A stretch of 64,000 bases of DNA from Xylocopa sonorina (lineage: Eukaryota > Arthropoda > Insecta > Hymenoptera > Apidae): the NCBI RefSeq assembly GCF_050948175.1, contig NC_135195.1, positions 4,554,001 to 4,618,000 of the forward strand, in the 5' to 3' direction. The position numbers and the translations under genes were made by a program. The notes below the pieces were generated by a model. That model ran no database searches, was not told where the DNA came from, and saw only the letters and a program-made list of their open reading frames with translations. This document shows, piece after piece, positions 34,641-47,402 of the stretch; the first letter of the stretch is position 1, and every line of letters starts with the position of its first letter.

Positions 34641-35534
34641 TATATTCCATACATTATAGTGATAGAAGGAACTGGTAAGCTTCTCTCTCATTGTCTCGAA
34701 CAATATTCAATTTAACTATAGAATGATATCGAATTTTATAAGAAATGTACTATTTTCGAGCGATCTCGTCATCAAAGCACTCATTCTAATATATGGAAAT
34801 AGTATTCAAGTTTGATGCTTTGATTTCAAAATCTACTCGGCACAAAATGTCCTCTTGCACATGAATATAACATAGTTTCGATAATCAGACTTGAATTATA
34901 ACGATAGCTACACTATACATTTATAATCTATTCAATATATATATGATATTAATCATATATATGATTTATTTTATACATTCAATTTGCAACATCCACACCA
35001 ACATTATTACACAATAATTATAATTATTACAGAAACGAAGTCGAAGGGTATCCGACTTCACCACTATACACTGCTACAACAAAGCAGTTTTAATCTATAC
35101 TACTTATTTGTTCATCAAAGTACACTATCACTGTATATATATATACATGTATATAATTATAATATATTCATAGGAATATTTTACTTTCATACATATTGGT
35201 GTTCTATGCGCTACTTCTTTTTAAACTTTCTAAATATACTTATTATGTGTGGATGAATCGTAACTATTATAATATTCGAACTTAGTTATTTAATTATATT
35301 TTTCCTATTATATTATGACATTTAAGAACGCGAAGTGCAAGAAGACCTAGCCTGATCTAATAAATAACACACAGAAAATAAATGTTACTACTCGTTGATA
35401 TAATTTTATATCCACGGTCACTATGCTCGTCAAGAAAATTCTACGTAATTACAACCAGTCACCCGTGCCGATTTGGACCTTTCGTCCTACGACATGATTG
35501 AGTGACCAGAGGAACTTAAAGGCATGCGACTCAC

Positions 35535-37338
35535 CGACCGTAGATCGATGATGCTGCTGATGTCTGGAGGAAATCATTGGAGATGCTGCTGATGTCTGGA
35601 GGAAGTCATTGGGGATGCTGTTGATATCTGGAGGAACTGCTACTGCTGCTGCCTCAGGGAAGTCGATGAAGATATGATAATTTCTGAAGAAAATCAAATT
35701 ATGAATTAAAATTCATGTTATAACACAATGAATTAGTTAAGAGGAAATGTTAAGAAATACTGCTTACCTCTAGGAAAACATCATGAACGTTGTCGTTAGG
35801 GTAGAAATGGTAGGATGAATCCATCGTAGAAATAGCTGAAAATCTTAAACAGAAACCATATTATTATAATTTGGCCTTTTAAATTTCTTGTTCATATTTT
35901 CAATTATTAATTTACTTCATTCTTATTAATTTTGTGATTGGTTACAATAAATTAACCACAATTATGTTAATTTAATAATTAAAAAGATTAAAAGTTTAAC
36001 AAATTTGGAATTGTAAATATAATATGAAAGATACTTACATTTTTGGCTTTTAAAGCACAGCTAGATCCTTTAGGTAGACAGCAATGAAGCTAATACCGAG
36101 GCAGCAGATATTAAAAAAAAATTAAGAAAAAAATATATATAAATAAAAGACTAAAATGCTATTGCCATTTATACGAAGCAAACACTGACTCTACTCTTTC
36201 GCGTATGAATATTATAAAAAAAAAGTGTAATTAAAATTAGAGCAGCTGTGCTCTAAGGAATATTAAAACTATCGCAACAAACACTGACTCTACCGACCGC
36301 ATTGCGCGCGGTCACTAAAATTTTCTGGAAGAAAACATTGTTAGTAGGGAAACAAAGGGTGTAAATAAAAACAACACACATTTTACTTCGTATTATTCTT
36401 CATCTTTTCCTGATCGAGTGTTTGTTCGAGAAAATATTACTTTCTTTCTAAATTATTCAGCTATGTAAATACATATATGTATATAAAACATTATGCATAA
36501 ATAAAATAGATTATAAAAATTGAATATATTGTAAAATATATTCAAATATTATAAACTATTTATGAACACATAAAAATATAACATGACTGATCTATAAAAA
36601 TTCTACTGTGATTATTTGTAATACACTATGAATTATATATCAAATACATCAATTGTTAATCATTGTATAGTATGAATCATATGTCAAATGTTAATAAATA
36701 ATCAATGAAAAAGATATATAAATTTATACTATACGTTCCTCTTGTCACCTCTTTTAGATATCAATGCAATATTACTCGTCATATCCATTGTTTGTAAGAT
36801 GTAACTCATTGAAAACCTGTAACAAAAGAAAACAAAACAATTCAAATATATATACAAAAGTAAAATTAGTTACGATGAGATTTGACAATAACTAAGGTCA
36901 TAAATAATACGAAAGAAATAAAAAAGGAGGAAGGAAATAAAGGTCATAAATAATACAAGAAGGAAAAATAAAAAGAAAACTTAAAGATGTATTTATATTT
37001 ATAATAATAATATTGAATAAATATTTATACAAGTGTGCAGTGATTAAACAAAGTTAATAATACAGTAAAAGTGTTAATAGAATCACAGTTAAACATACTA
37101 CGCAGTCGAGAAGCAAGCGTGTGTACGTACCTCGAAAAGTTTTCGACAGCAAAGGATAACACGTCCTATCCGTAGTCGACGACGACGCGAACTGACTGTT
37201 CGTGCCACTCTCGCATGCGCGGAAGCGACCGAACGAACTCGATGGCGTCCGATCGAGATCGAAGGCGCTCGAACGTAGTTCTCCAACTACGCTGCTACGT
37301 TTCAATTTCTGGCCTTGGTATTTCGCTATCTGCTTCAA
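35535..37338 (-). ncRNA. Possible spliced minus-strand transcript, coding status unknown
   Basis: Several intervals bounded by good splice signals line up on the minus strand: 37338-37131 (TTTACAG before, GAG|GTACGT after), 36816-36749 or 36735 (TTACAG before), 36089-36039 (AAAAT|GTAAGT after), 35835-35768 (TTTCAG before, GAG|GTAAGC after) and 35683-35535 (TTCTTCAG before, GTCG|GTGAGT after). The first is CpG-rich like a promoter-proximal exon and is open for 69 codons. Joining it to the second meets a stop three codons later. The ATG at 35,824 opens MDSSYHFYPNDNVHDVFLE, but the next exon stops after nine codons. I therefore cannot build a long protein. It could be a long non-coding RNA, a gene with stop-containing alternative exons, or coincidental splice-like sites. 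Confidence 0.3.
35550..35645. repeat. 32-bp tandem repeat, 3 units
   Basis: Units start at 35,550, 35,582 and 35,614 (GATGCTGCTGATGTCTGGAG and variants). The period is not a multiple of three, so a protein reading through it would change repeat frame each unit. It lies inside the last candidate exon of the minus-strand transcript. Confidence 0.9.
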
Positions 37339-37578
37339 CTGTAAACAAATCAGCTAATTGAAAATCTACTACAAGAGACTCGTCCCAAAAGTACGAGTTC
37401 CAGGAAAATTCTCGTGCGTATTTTTCTGAGAAAATTACGCACTCTTATGTTATGGTATACATTGTCCTGGATAATTTGCACAGAAAAATTTGTACTGCCC
37501 TACAAATGTATATCTACGTGTTGAATACGTATAACATATATAATATTTCATTTTACATATTCTTTCATTATCTATACA

Positions 37579-38233
37579 ATGTTAATTGCGAATATTGTAG
37601 CACATTATAGATTGAAACACTCGAATTCTTGTCTTAAGAAGGAAATTATTGTAATAAATCTGTTTCGAGGCAAATTACAACTATTGGAAGGAATAATTAA
37701 GTATATATGGTGTCAATTGTGAATATTACAGTATATTATGCACTGCAATACTCGAATTCTTGTCCTAAGAACCCAATTATTGTAATAAAACTCTTTAAAG
37801 GTAAATATAACTATCGGAAAGAAGAAATATTAACTATTTGATGTTAATTGCGAATATTGCAGTACATTATGTACTGAAATACTGGAATCCTTGTCCTAAG
37901 AACCCAATTATTGCAATAAAACTCTTTAAAGGTAAATGTAACTATCAGAAAGAAGAAATATTAACTATATGGTGTTAATTACGAATACTGCAATATATTA
38001 TGTACTGAAATACTCGAATTCTTGTCTTAAGAATGAAATTATTGCAATAAATGTGTTTCGAAGTAAATTACAGCTATCGGAAAGAAGGATTATTATCTGT
38101 ACGATGTTAATTGCGAATATTGCAGTACATTATACACCGAAATACTCGAATTCTTGTCGTAAAATGTTATTTATTGCAATAATTCTCTGTCGAGGCAAAA
38201 TTGAACTATTAGAAGGAAGAAATATTACTGCTA
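37579..38233 (+). repeat. 131-bp tandem repeat, 5 units
   Basis: Units begin at 37,579, 37,710, 37,841, 37,972 and 38,103, exactly 131 bp apart, each starting RTGTTAATTGCGAATATTG or a close variant. Further in-unit landmarks (ACTCGAATTCTTGTC, AAATTATTGYAATAAA) keep their spacing. Substitutions are common but indels are nearly absent. The array ends about 45 bp before palindromic element copy 2. The 98-codon plus-strand frame inside it is incidental. Confidence 0.95.
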
Positions 38234-38280
38234 ATTACATAAAGAAATTTCTTTATTTTCATTAAATAAGAAGAATAAGG

Positions 38281-38708
38281 TAAATTATATCCCCCGCTTT
38301 GAAAGTAAGAGAGAGAAAGATATATAAGTAAACTATAGGAAAGAGTGAGACAGATGCTGCTAACCTCCACTTGAACCCCTGGTGCCATCTCTGTAAAAAG
38401 TGCTCAAACTGGTCGCACACAATTATCGACAGCGAAGTGAACTACTCAAAAACTACTAATGCCACCTCTGTTAAAAATACTGAAATTAATGCTTGACTAG
38501 TTCCAGTGTTTTTCCAGGAGATGACGCTAGTAGTTTTTAGTAGTTCACTTCACTGTCGATAATTGTGTGCGACCAGTTTGAGCACTTTTTATAGAGATGG
38601 CACCAGGAGTTCAAGTGGAGGTAGGCAGCATCTGTCTCACTCTTTCCTATAGCTTCTTTATATATCTTTCTCTCTCTCTTACCTTTAAAGCGGTAGATAT
38701 AATTTATC
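38281..38708. mobile_element. Palindromic MITE-like element, copy 2
   Basis: This second copy has the same layout as 26,613-27,094: left arm with GTAAGAGAGAGAAAGATA and CTCAAACTGGTCGCACAC, a short central loop (about 38,462-38,513), then the reverse-complement arm ending CTTTAAAGCGG. The arms extend outward to a paired AAATTATATC / GATATAATTT. No coding capacity. It sits between the 131-bp array and repeat B copy 2. Confidence 0.85.
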
Positions 38709-38764
38709 TGAATCTTTCTCTTCAATGAAAATTAAGGATTTTCTTTATTTAATCAAAAGTGCTC

Positions 38765-39010
38765 TAAAATTATAATAGCAACTTTAGTATCCTTTTCAAT
38801 ATTGTTTGTAATTTTCTTGTAGAACTAACAGTTTGAAAGATACAATCAATAATATGAGCGAAACTGCTATTTCTCTGAAAAAGCAAAAATCCTAATCTTC
38901 TCTGCCATTTTTGCAAATTGGACCTAGATTTATAAGAACTTTTTTGTTGCTTTTGAGGTGTAGTATCAGCTGCAAAAGTTTGTCGTACGAGTAGTGAATC
39001 ACCATGTATA
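38765..39010 (-). repeat. Dispersed repeat B, copy 2 (reverse)
   Basis: Reverse-complement partner of 27,187-27,440. Shared blocks such as CTTTTGAGGTGTAGTATC and AAGATACAATCAATAATA keep order. Again it is adjacent to a palindromic element. Confidence 0.75.
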
Positions 39011-41760
39011 CATGTATTTAAAGTACATAGCTTTAATTAAGAAGTAAGATCATTTTAACTCACACTGCCTATATATTTTTTTAGTATGATAAGTGTAATA
39101 GTAGTTATAAACCTATTAAAGTACGTTCTGAAAGTCTGTTTTTATTAATCAATTATTTTACCTTGGATTTGTATTTTTATTATCTCTTGATATGTATTGA
39201 AGGTGCACTAATCGACCTTAAAATTGAAGATAATAAAAGTATTTGCTTATGTATCGTGAAAACGATTAAAAGTAGAGGAATGATAAGAACTAATAAACTT
39301 TTAGCTTTGAACAGTGAATTTAACGTGCAGAAAGATTCACAATAGTCTATTTGTTTTCGAGAATCATTAGAAGGATTATTATTGAAATAAGGCCTGCGTC
39401 TCAATAACATCGAATATTGAAAAAATCTTGCGCAATGTTGTAGATAATACCCATTTTATTACGTTTGTCAATGGCCTAAATAGACAGGTCGGTGTGTATT
39501 TGTTACCAATGATACATACGGCAAACATTGCGAGATTAACATTTATACTTCTCGTGAAAATTAAAAATATATAATTCGCATGTGTCGACCGTACGTTTCT
39601 TGTATGCAAATGCAATTATTCTCTTTTTATCTAAGAGTTTTGTCCAGGTAATCAATAAGCAATATATTTTCAACGATTTATCGGAGCAACTTATCCCCTT
39701 GTCTGGATAATCGGTATTCCATTGTACTGCCATATAAGAGTAAATATATATATAGCCTTTTCCAGGTTTAAAAGTTCAAGTAATCAAGATATGCTATTTT
39801 TGACAGGCTTTGAGGGGGCTGTCTCAAATACTTTCCTTTAGAAAAGCATATCCTCTCTTATTTCGCTTCATAAGCAGTTATCGGTACGATCGTAGATCTG
39901 AAAGCATAATACTGTTTTCCGTTCTATTTTACGATCGGATGTCTTTCCGATTTCGTGGAATTAACTGCGGCAAAATTCAATAACAGTACTTAACGCGCGT
40001 ACTTAACGCGTCATTTCAGTCACAGTTAAAATAAAGACACACTTTGTACGCATATTACGAGGATATTGACATCTACCTACACCTAAAGATTTTCAGTGGT
40101 TTTATGTACGTATAATTTTTACTTCGAATTTCATTAAGTGTAGTTAAAAAGAAAAAATAGATCTTACAAACAATAATTGTGCAATTGGAAATGATGTACA
40201 AAGTATATCAAATTATTTACATATTACAGATTCTATGACAAATATGACTCAAACATTGTACATTTTATTATTTTTACTAATCGTGTGGATATGTTATTGT
40301 GGTTCATAGTATCGATTAGATATCACAAATTTGTTACCATTATCGTGCGGTGATTATCACTCGACAAGAATGTTTCGTTGCTTTTATACAGATATTTCAT
40401 AGGAATAGTAAAAGTTTCTTGTCGAATGAAACTCTTGTAGGAACTTCTTCACATAAATATCTGTTAACTATATCCGTAATTACGATTAAAATTATAAAGT
40501 ACATATGTATAATCTAAAACCTTTCAATATCTTTCAGTGTCTGTTATTTATTGTGCTTAATGATTTTCTAATCATTTTTCGCGACGAATGTAAATTCTAT
40601 TCGCACGTAAAACGAGAAGAATTATTTGGTTTGAAGAAAATCGAAGTATTATCATCTTGTTTGATTAATAAAGTAGCGCAGAGTGCATTTTGGAGAGTTT
40701 AGATTGGATTCGAGTTCTTATCGGAGATATCATTCGCCGAATGGGATAAGAGAAAAGCCGTCAGTAAGTATTCAGAATGATTATCGAGAAAATAGCTGGC
40801 GTAGCGCGTTTTCGAAATAATTTCTCGTGCCTTCGTTAATATCCACCTGATCGATCGCAGTGGCTGGTTTTTGTGTAAAAGAAAAACTCTTCAATAAAGA
40901 GAAACGAATGTAGTTGCGAGTAAATCGATCCTTTCTTCGAACAAGTGCATAAAAAAATAGAACGTTTCAATTCGTCATAAAAGATATAGGATACTTGTTT
41001 GTGAGATGTTAGTGAACAACGAAAGATACCATTTTCAGTGAGATTAAATGATACAGAATGTCATGAAACACGTGGAAAAGCATTACCAAGAGATGTATGA
41101 TTGACGGGTAATGATATATCGAACGATCATTGCAAAATTCTATTTTGTACTCAAACTGAAACATCTATCATTTAACTTTTATTTTTACATTTATAAAACA
41201 AAAAACAAATTGCTCAAACTTTGATAATACTTAGGTTTTAAGCGTGATATAAAATGGGCATCATATGATTACTTAATTTATTTACTTATCTTGATGGACA
41301 TAGAAGAGAAATATATTTTAGTTAAAGACTAATTTAATACGCAAGAGAGACTTGCATTGATAATGAGATTAACATAATTCGTCTGAATACATTAAGCTTC
41401 ATCCATCAAGTTTCTCTGTCTTGAATATCATGAAATTAGGACAACATATAACATTTTTCATTCAGTGAGACTGAATGAAATAAATTCGTCTACTAACTGA
41501 TACCACAATGATACTTTTTTTTCACCCACAATTACCTCGATAGTTAAGGTATATCTTCAATCGTTTAAAGTAGCGTTAACTCCTCGACGCACGAGTACAC
41601 GAATGTATAGAATAAAATTATCGTGAGAATCTGACGTCCCGGCAAGTGGTCTCAATTAATTTAGATAACAGAATCATTCAACCTTTATCTTCGATTTCTG
41701 TGGCAATTTAAAAATATCTTTAAATGAAATTTCGCTTCGATTCGCAGTCTTCCAAGGAAC
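39011..41760. promoter_or_regulatory. Upstream region of the receptor phosphatase gene
   Basis: No gene is recognised. It contains the presumed promoter and 5' UTR of the phosphatase gene. The short frames (60-78 codons) on both strands have no family resemblance. Confidence 0.4.
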
Positions 41761-44700
41761 ATGATGCGGGAGAAGCATTTGCGAGTATTGATCCACGCAC
41801 TACAAATCATTTGTGTGCTCGGTGAGAACAGCCTGACCGGCTGGGGACAAAATGAAACTGTTGATGATCTCCTGAATGCAGCATTTTCGATAATAAACGA
41901 TTCACGTGTCGTGGAACCCATAACGAGTACCGAAAATTTCCTAAACGCAACAGCGGAGCTCGAACAAAATGATCTTCCGGTGAATAATGGCTTGGAAGTT
42001 GAGAACGATCACGCATCGATCCTCGAGCGGATGGTCGACGATTTAAATAAAAAATTCGAACCTGATTTGGCTTTATACGACGAGTTGGAAAATAACGATA
42101 TTCCGTTTTACAATAAATCGTTGATGTGTAACGAGACAGGTACCATAGTTGAGATAAAAACCAGAAATCGAATGTTTTCGCGACTTAGCTGTTTCTTCCG
42201 TTTACAGATCAAAGAGACGTACAGAATCTAACGATTGCTCTCGTTGGTATTGAATGGATACTACTCTCTTGGCAACCGCCTTGCGAAAATGCTAATGAAT
42301 CGTTCATATACTCAATTGAGATATGCTTAAATAAACAATGCTCCCTAAAGGATAAAACCGTTAAAAGTGATACACAATGTAATATTACTGGCCTGGATCC
42401 GTGCAACGATTACAAATTTACCGTGAAAATCATCAACGAGAATGTAGAGTCGAATGGAGTTAGTGTAGTTGGGACGACGAGTTATAATAGTAAAATCATA
42501 ATATTAATATAAACAAATAACTAACATTTGAATGTGTCGCATACATTTTAATTATATTAGCTGGTTAAAAATATCTTCCATATACGATCGGCTAGAACTT
42601 TGAGAAACTTGTCTTAAATTATGGTTTTATCTTCTCCGTTTTAGTTTCCGAGATCGGAGAAATTCGAGAATTGGGTGTGCACACCGCTGTTAATACGATC
42701 ACCTTAAATTGGAAACCGCCAGAGAATTATCCTACATGCGTGAATAATTATTTAATAACACAATGCGTCGAGGATACTTGTTACAACACAACAGTTGTAC
42801 ATGAGACATATGTTGCTACAGATCTAAGACCATGCAACAAATATTTTTTTATAATTAGAGCTGTTTCATATCTAGTACAATCAAATGGTTTCAATATTAC
42901 CTTAAAAACAAACTCACCGAGTATGTCATTCAATACCTATATTCTGTATAAAATTCTTAGCACAGTACTTCACATATCTTCATTATATTATTATATATAA
43001 TTGATGTACAATCGAAAAAGTAACTATAACTATTTTTATTAGAATCTAGCAAACCTCTATTTCCAAGCGTGGAGGCCAATGCATTTCTTATATTTGTGCA
43101 TTGGCAACCACCAGAAGTGGGAGCATTATGCGTCAAGCATTATCGTGTTACTATTGATCCACAAAAAACAACCATAGAAATAGTTGGAACAAACGTAACG
43201 TTAACCAATTTATATGCATGTACTCCTTATTCTATTAATATTACTGCAGTAGATGAAGATAATAACGATGGAGAAACAGTCACTATGTCAACAAAAACAG
43301 CAGCAACTGGTAAACGAAGAACACTATATTTGCTGGACAGAATAATTGTTCTTAAAATTAAATGAAAACTTAAGCTTTTTATTCTCTTTTGTAGTATCAA
43401 AATCACCAGAATTAAATACTAAAGAACCCATTGTTACAACAAATGAAATAATGCTTTCATGGAAAATTGAAAAAGGCAATAGTAATTGTACCTTGAAATC
43501 ACTAATAGCTGTGTGTAATTCTACATCTACAAGTGGGCACGGTTATGAAGTAAAGAATGGAAAAGTTGAAGTACTTATAAATTCTCGTATTCAAGATGAA
43601 TTCCTTATTGTAAATTCTATGATTAAAGATGTCAGTCCGTTCACAACATACATATGTTGGTCATATGTTATTAATGAAGCAGGAAGTAGCGAATTAAGTA
43701 ATTTAATAAGTGTAACAACATTGGAAGATAGTAAGTAAAGATAAATGCATGAAAGTTGTTATGTAAATGTAATATAAGTAAAAAAATGTAAACTCTCTTA
43801 ATATTATTACGTTTAATCACTGTCAAAAAGTAAAAGAAACAATAAATACTGTAAATAATATTAATGTTAATGTATGGTTTTATTTAATATTTTAGTACCA
43901 TCTGCACCTCTAATCAGTGTCGTAAATATAACATATTCACAATTTCTATTTGTATGGGAATCACCAACATATTTACCAGGGAATTTGCTTCAATTCGAAA
44001 TTATATTTGAAGGGAAAATTGGTTTTCCTAGACCTATTTGGTGTGAACAAGTACATATGAAAATTGTTAAATATTTGAATGGTTCTACATTTAATTTTGA
44101 ATATTTAGAAGCAAAAGCATACACGAATTATACAGCAAAAATTAGAGCAAAAACGACTCCAGGTTGGGGAAATTATAGTAATGATTATATATTTCAAACA
44201 CCGGCTGGAGGTAATTTTTAATTTTTAAATAGAGCAACAAATACTTCTAATTTTAATGATAACGGATTTCATTATCATGTAATAATTATTGTATATCAGT
44301 TCCAGGAAATGTGTCAAAATTCTCATATTTAATTGAAAATAATAAAAATGATGCAAATATTTTAGATACTATCCTAACATGGAGTTTTCCATGTTCTTTA
44401 AATGGGATATTAGAATATTTTACTATATTTATAAACGGAACTAGAACGAATTATGCACGGCACTCTTATGCAATTCAAAAGTACATTTCAAGTGACATTA
44501 GTGTGGATGATATAGTTTCCATAAATTTAGGAGAGCTGAAAGCAGAATACAATTATACATTTGAAGTCTTTGCAAAAGTAAAGGGTGTAGAAAATTTTGG
44601 AATATCGACAAGTCAACGTGTTTTATATCCTGCTGGTAGTATGTATTTAATTTCTAGTAATATAAACTAATATGAATCATAAATCAATCATTATCACTAC

Positions 44701-47402
44701 TGCGTTATTTTGTCATGTATATTCGTGTTTTTAACAGATTGTTTCATTGTTTATTTATGTTTGTAGTTCCACCTGAACCTAATGATGATTATATGAAATC
44801 TATAACTATAGATCCAGCTAATGCACGAAGATCTACTACATCGGCTACACTTTTACTTCCCTTATTCGATGATACAAATGGTGATATTGCTTATTATTCT
44901 ATTATAGTATCAAGAATCGAATGTAACACTTCAACAAGCATTAGGTTTGATACAACAAATCATACATGGCCAAATATAGCTTCTTGGGAGGAAGCTATGT
45001 TACAAGATTTTATGGTACCCTATCAAGCTACGAGAGTATGGTGGAATCCTTATCGTAGGTGATACATTTTTTAAATATATATCTACATATAGTAAAGAAT
45101 ATGTGAATCATTATGTTTGTATTTGTTCATAGCTAACTATGTCGCTGATTATGGTGATGTAAAAGCAGTAAAGTATACAATTGGTGACGATACAAATTGT
45201 CAAGACATTTCGTCTAACAATAAAAGAGTTTATTGCAATGGACCTCTTAAACCAAATACGTGGTACTATGTTAGAATGCGTGGATTTACTCATGGCGGAT
45301 ATACTGATTCTAAAGCACTTCTCATAAAAACTAGTTAGTATTCATTGATTTATTTCTATTATTGCCATTATTGTTAAATAAATATAGTTTGTGTTATAGC
45401 TGTTATTAGCTTAACTACTGTTATTATGAAGATCAAATTTTATTATACTTAATCAAATGTTTCACTTTACATTAGATGCAGAAATAAATATTCCGCTGGT
45501 TACTGGAATCGTTTTTGGTATTTTAATTTTTGGTATCCTAACTACAGTGATGTTATTAGTTCGTAGATGTTCACCATACGTGTAAGTAAAATTTAATTTT
45601 AATACAATTATCTAATATGATTATAAGATAAGAGATAATATGATGAAAGTATATAAGTATTATAATTAATTATAAATTCGATTACAAGGAAAATTCATGC
45701 ATATTTTCAGACTATTACGACGATTTCTACATTCTGACATGTCTGGTTCACCAGTCCCAGCACCTTTTTCAAGGAAAAAATTTATAGCACACTGTCAACA
45801 ACTCATTGATAATCCAGGCAAATTAAGTAATGAATTTCAATTACTTCAGACACTTAGTGTTGATTTACAAATGCCAACTAACAGTGCTTGTTTACAAGCT
45901 AACAAGAAGAAAAACAGATATGCTGATATTTTACCATGTAAAGATTTACTTCTATTTACATACTATAAGACTAGAAATGCATTCACAATATATAATTTTT
46001 TTATGGTGAATGTTTATTTTCAGATGATTTTTCAAGGGTTAAATTAGAAGTAATTGATAATGATCCCAATACCGACTATATCAATGCATCCTTTATAAAA
46101 GTAAGAGTTTGTGAAGTTAGATTTTAATTATTACAATATTTACTACATTAAATCTAAATACATTATTTTAGGGCTATAGTGGAGAAGATGAATATATAGC
46201 TTGTCAAGGACCAAAGGAAGAAACTACATTTGATTTTTGGAGAATGATAGAGCAATATAATATCAATATGATAGTTATGCTAACTGAGTTAGTTGAAAAA
46301 GGCAAAGTAGGGTATTTTACATTAAATATGTTTCAAATTTTTAATATAATATTTGAATATTATAAATGTACTTTATAGGAGAAATGTCATCAATATTTTC
46401 CAACAATTAGAGAAACTTTCAAATATGAAAGTATGACTATAAAGTGTACAAGTGAATTGGATTACAGGTCTTATACGCAAAGGACACTAGTATTGCAAAA
46501 GGTATCAACAGTTATGTAGATTGAAATATAAAGTGTTTCATTTTCTAAGCAATTGAATATGTTACAAATTAGTTAAATTAAATTAGAAGATAATCTTTTT
46601 AATTAGAAGTAATAATATATAGGAAAACAAGAAGAGAAATATAATACATCTGCAATTCAAAGAATGGCCAGATCATGATGTTCCATCAGATTTTGAACCA
46701 ATGATTCACTTTTGTCAGATTATGCGCCGTAACACTACTGCCAATAAGGAATATATTGTAATTCACTGCAGGTAAAAACATATAAAAATTTTTCTATAAC
46801 AATGCAAATGCTTTGATATCATAAATTTTAATATTTTCAAATTGCTACTACTAAGTTTATTTAGTATTATCATCATTTTGCCTACATAAATTCTGTATAT
46901 ACTTTTGCAGCGCAGGAGTTGGTAGGACTGGTACATTAATAGCAATAGATATAATTTTACAACATCTTCGAGACAACAGGAAATTAGATGTATTTGGAAC
47001 AGTATATAGGCTACGACATCAGAGGATAAGTATGGTCCAAAAAGAAGTAAGAAAATTTTTAATGTTTCATATGAGTATTATAGAAAATTTGATGAACTTA
47101 TATTCCAAATTTTGCAAATATATTAATATGTTTTCAGAGTCAATATGCTTATATATATAACTGTACAAAACAAGTACTAAAGAATCCCTACTGTCTAAAA
47201 AGTTGTAAGTTTATGTTTTCCATCATTAGTAACGTTTTTATCTACTACTCTTCGTTGTAAACATATTTATATTGACATTTCAATACCTTTAGATAAACCT
47301 CCATCTATGGATCCAATGTGTGAAACTAATTCTAAGAAGACAAGAATAATGTCGAGTTCAAATGTAAATCTAGTCAACAATTTCGAGATGTGTATGCAAT
47401 AG
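41761..47402 (+). CDS. Receptor-type protein tyrosine phosphatase, FN3 repeats, single PTP domain, 18 exons
   Basis: Exons: 41761-42139, 42208-42489, 42645-42920, 43043-43309, 43395-43730, 43896-44210, 44300-44635, 44767-45054, 45133-45333, 45476-45581, 45711-45937, 46024-46100, 46172-46306, 46379-46501, 46623-46771, 46911-47046, 47138-47204, 47293-47402. They sum to 1,269 aa. Signal peptide at the N-terminus (an ATG at 41,764 is also possible); N-glycosylation sites; FN3-like ectodomain modules, each nearly one exon with phase-1 borders; transmembrane segment about 899-925; one catalytic domain. Catalytic elements are intact: KNRYADILPYD loop, WPD aspartate (D1133), P-loop HCSAGVGRTGT (C1165) and Q-loop VQKESQYAYIY. 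There is no second PTP domain and only a short tail. A single-domain FN3 receptor PTP fits the R3 group; among fly genes Ptp52F is closest in plan, but Ptp10D/4E relatives cannot be excluded by eye. It would remove phosphate from tyrosines of membrane-proximal signalling proteins. Confidence 0.93.

Noticed and set aside
35449..35697. 82-codon minus-strand frame beginning in FFRNYHIFIDFPEAAAV
   Set aside because: The frame starts upstream of the acceptor, is not in phase with the preceding candidate exon and crosses a 32-bp repeat that would shift frame, so it is not supported as a protein.
37969..38265. 98-codon plus-strand frame
   Set aside because: It is wholly inside the 131-bp tandem array. 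The period is not a multiple of three, so no repeated protein is implied.
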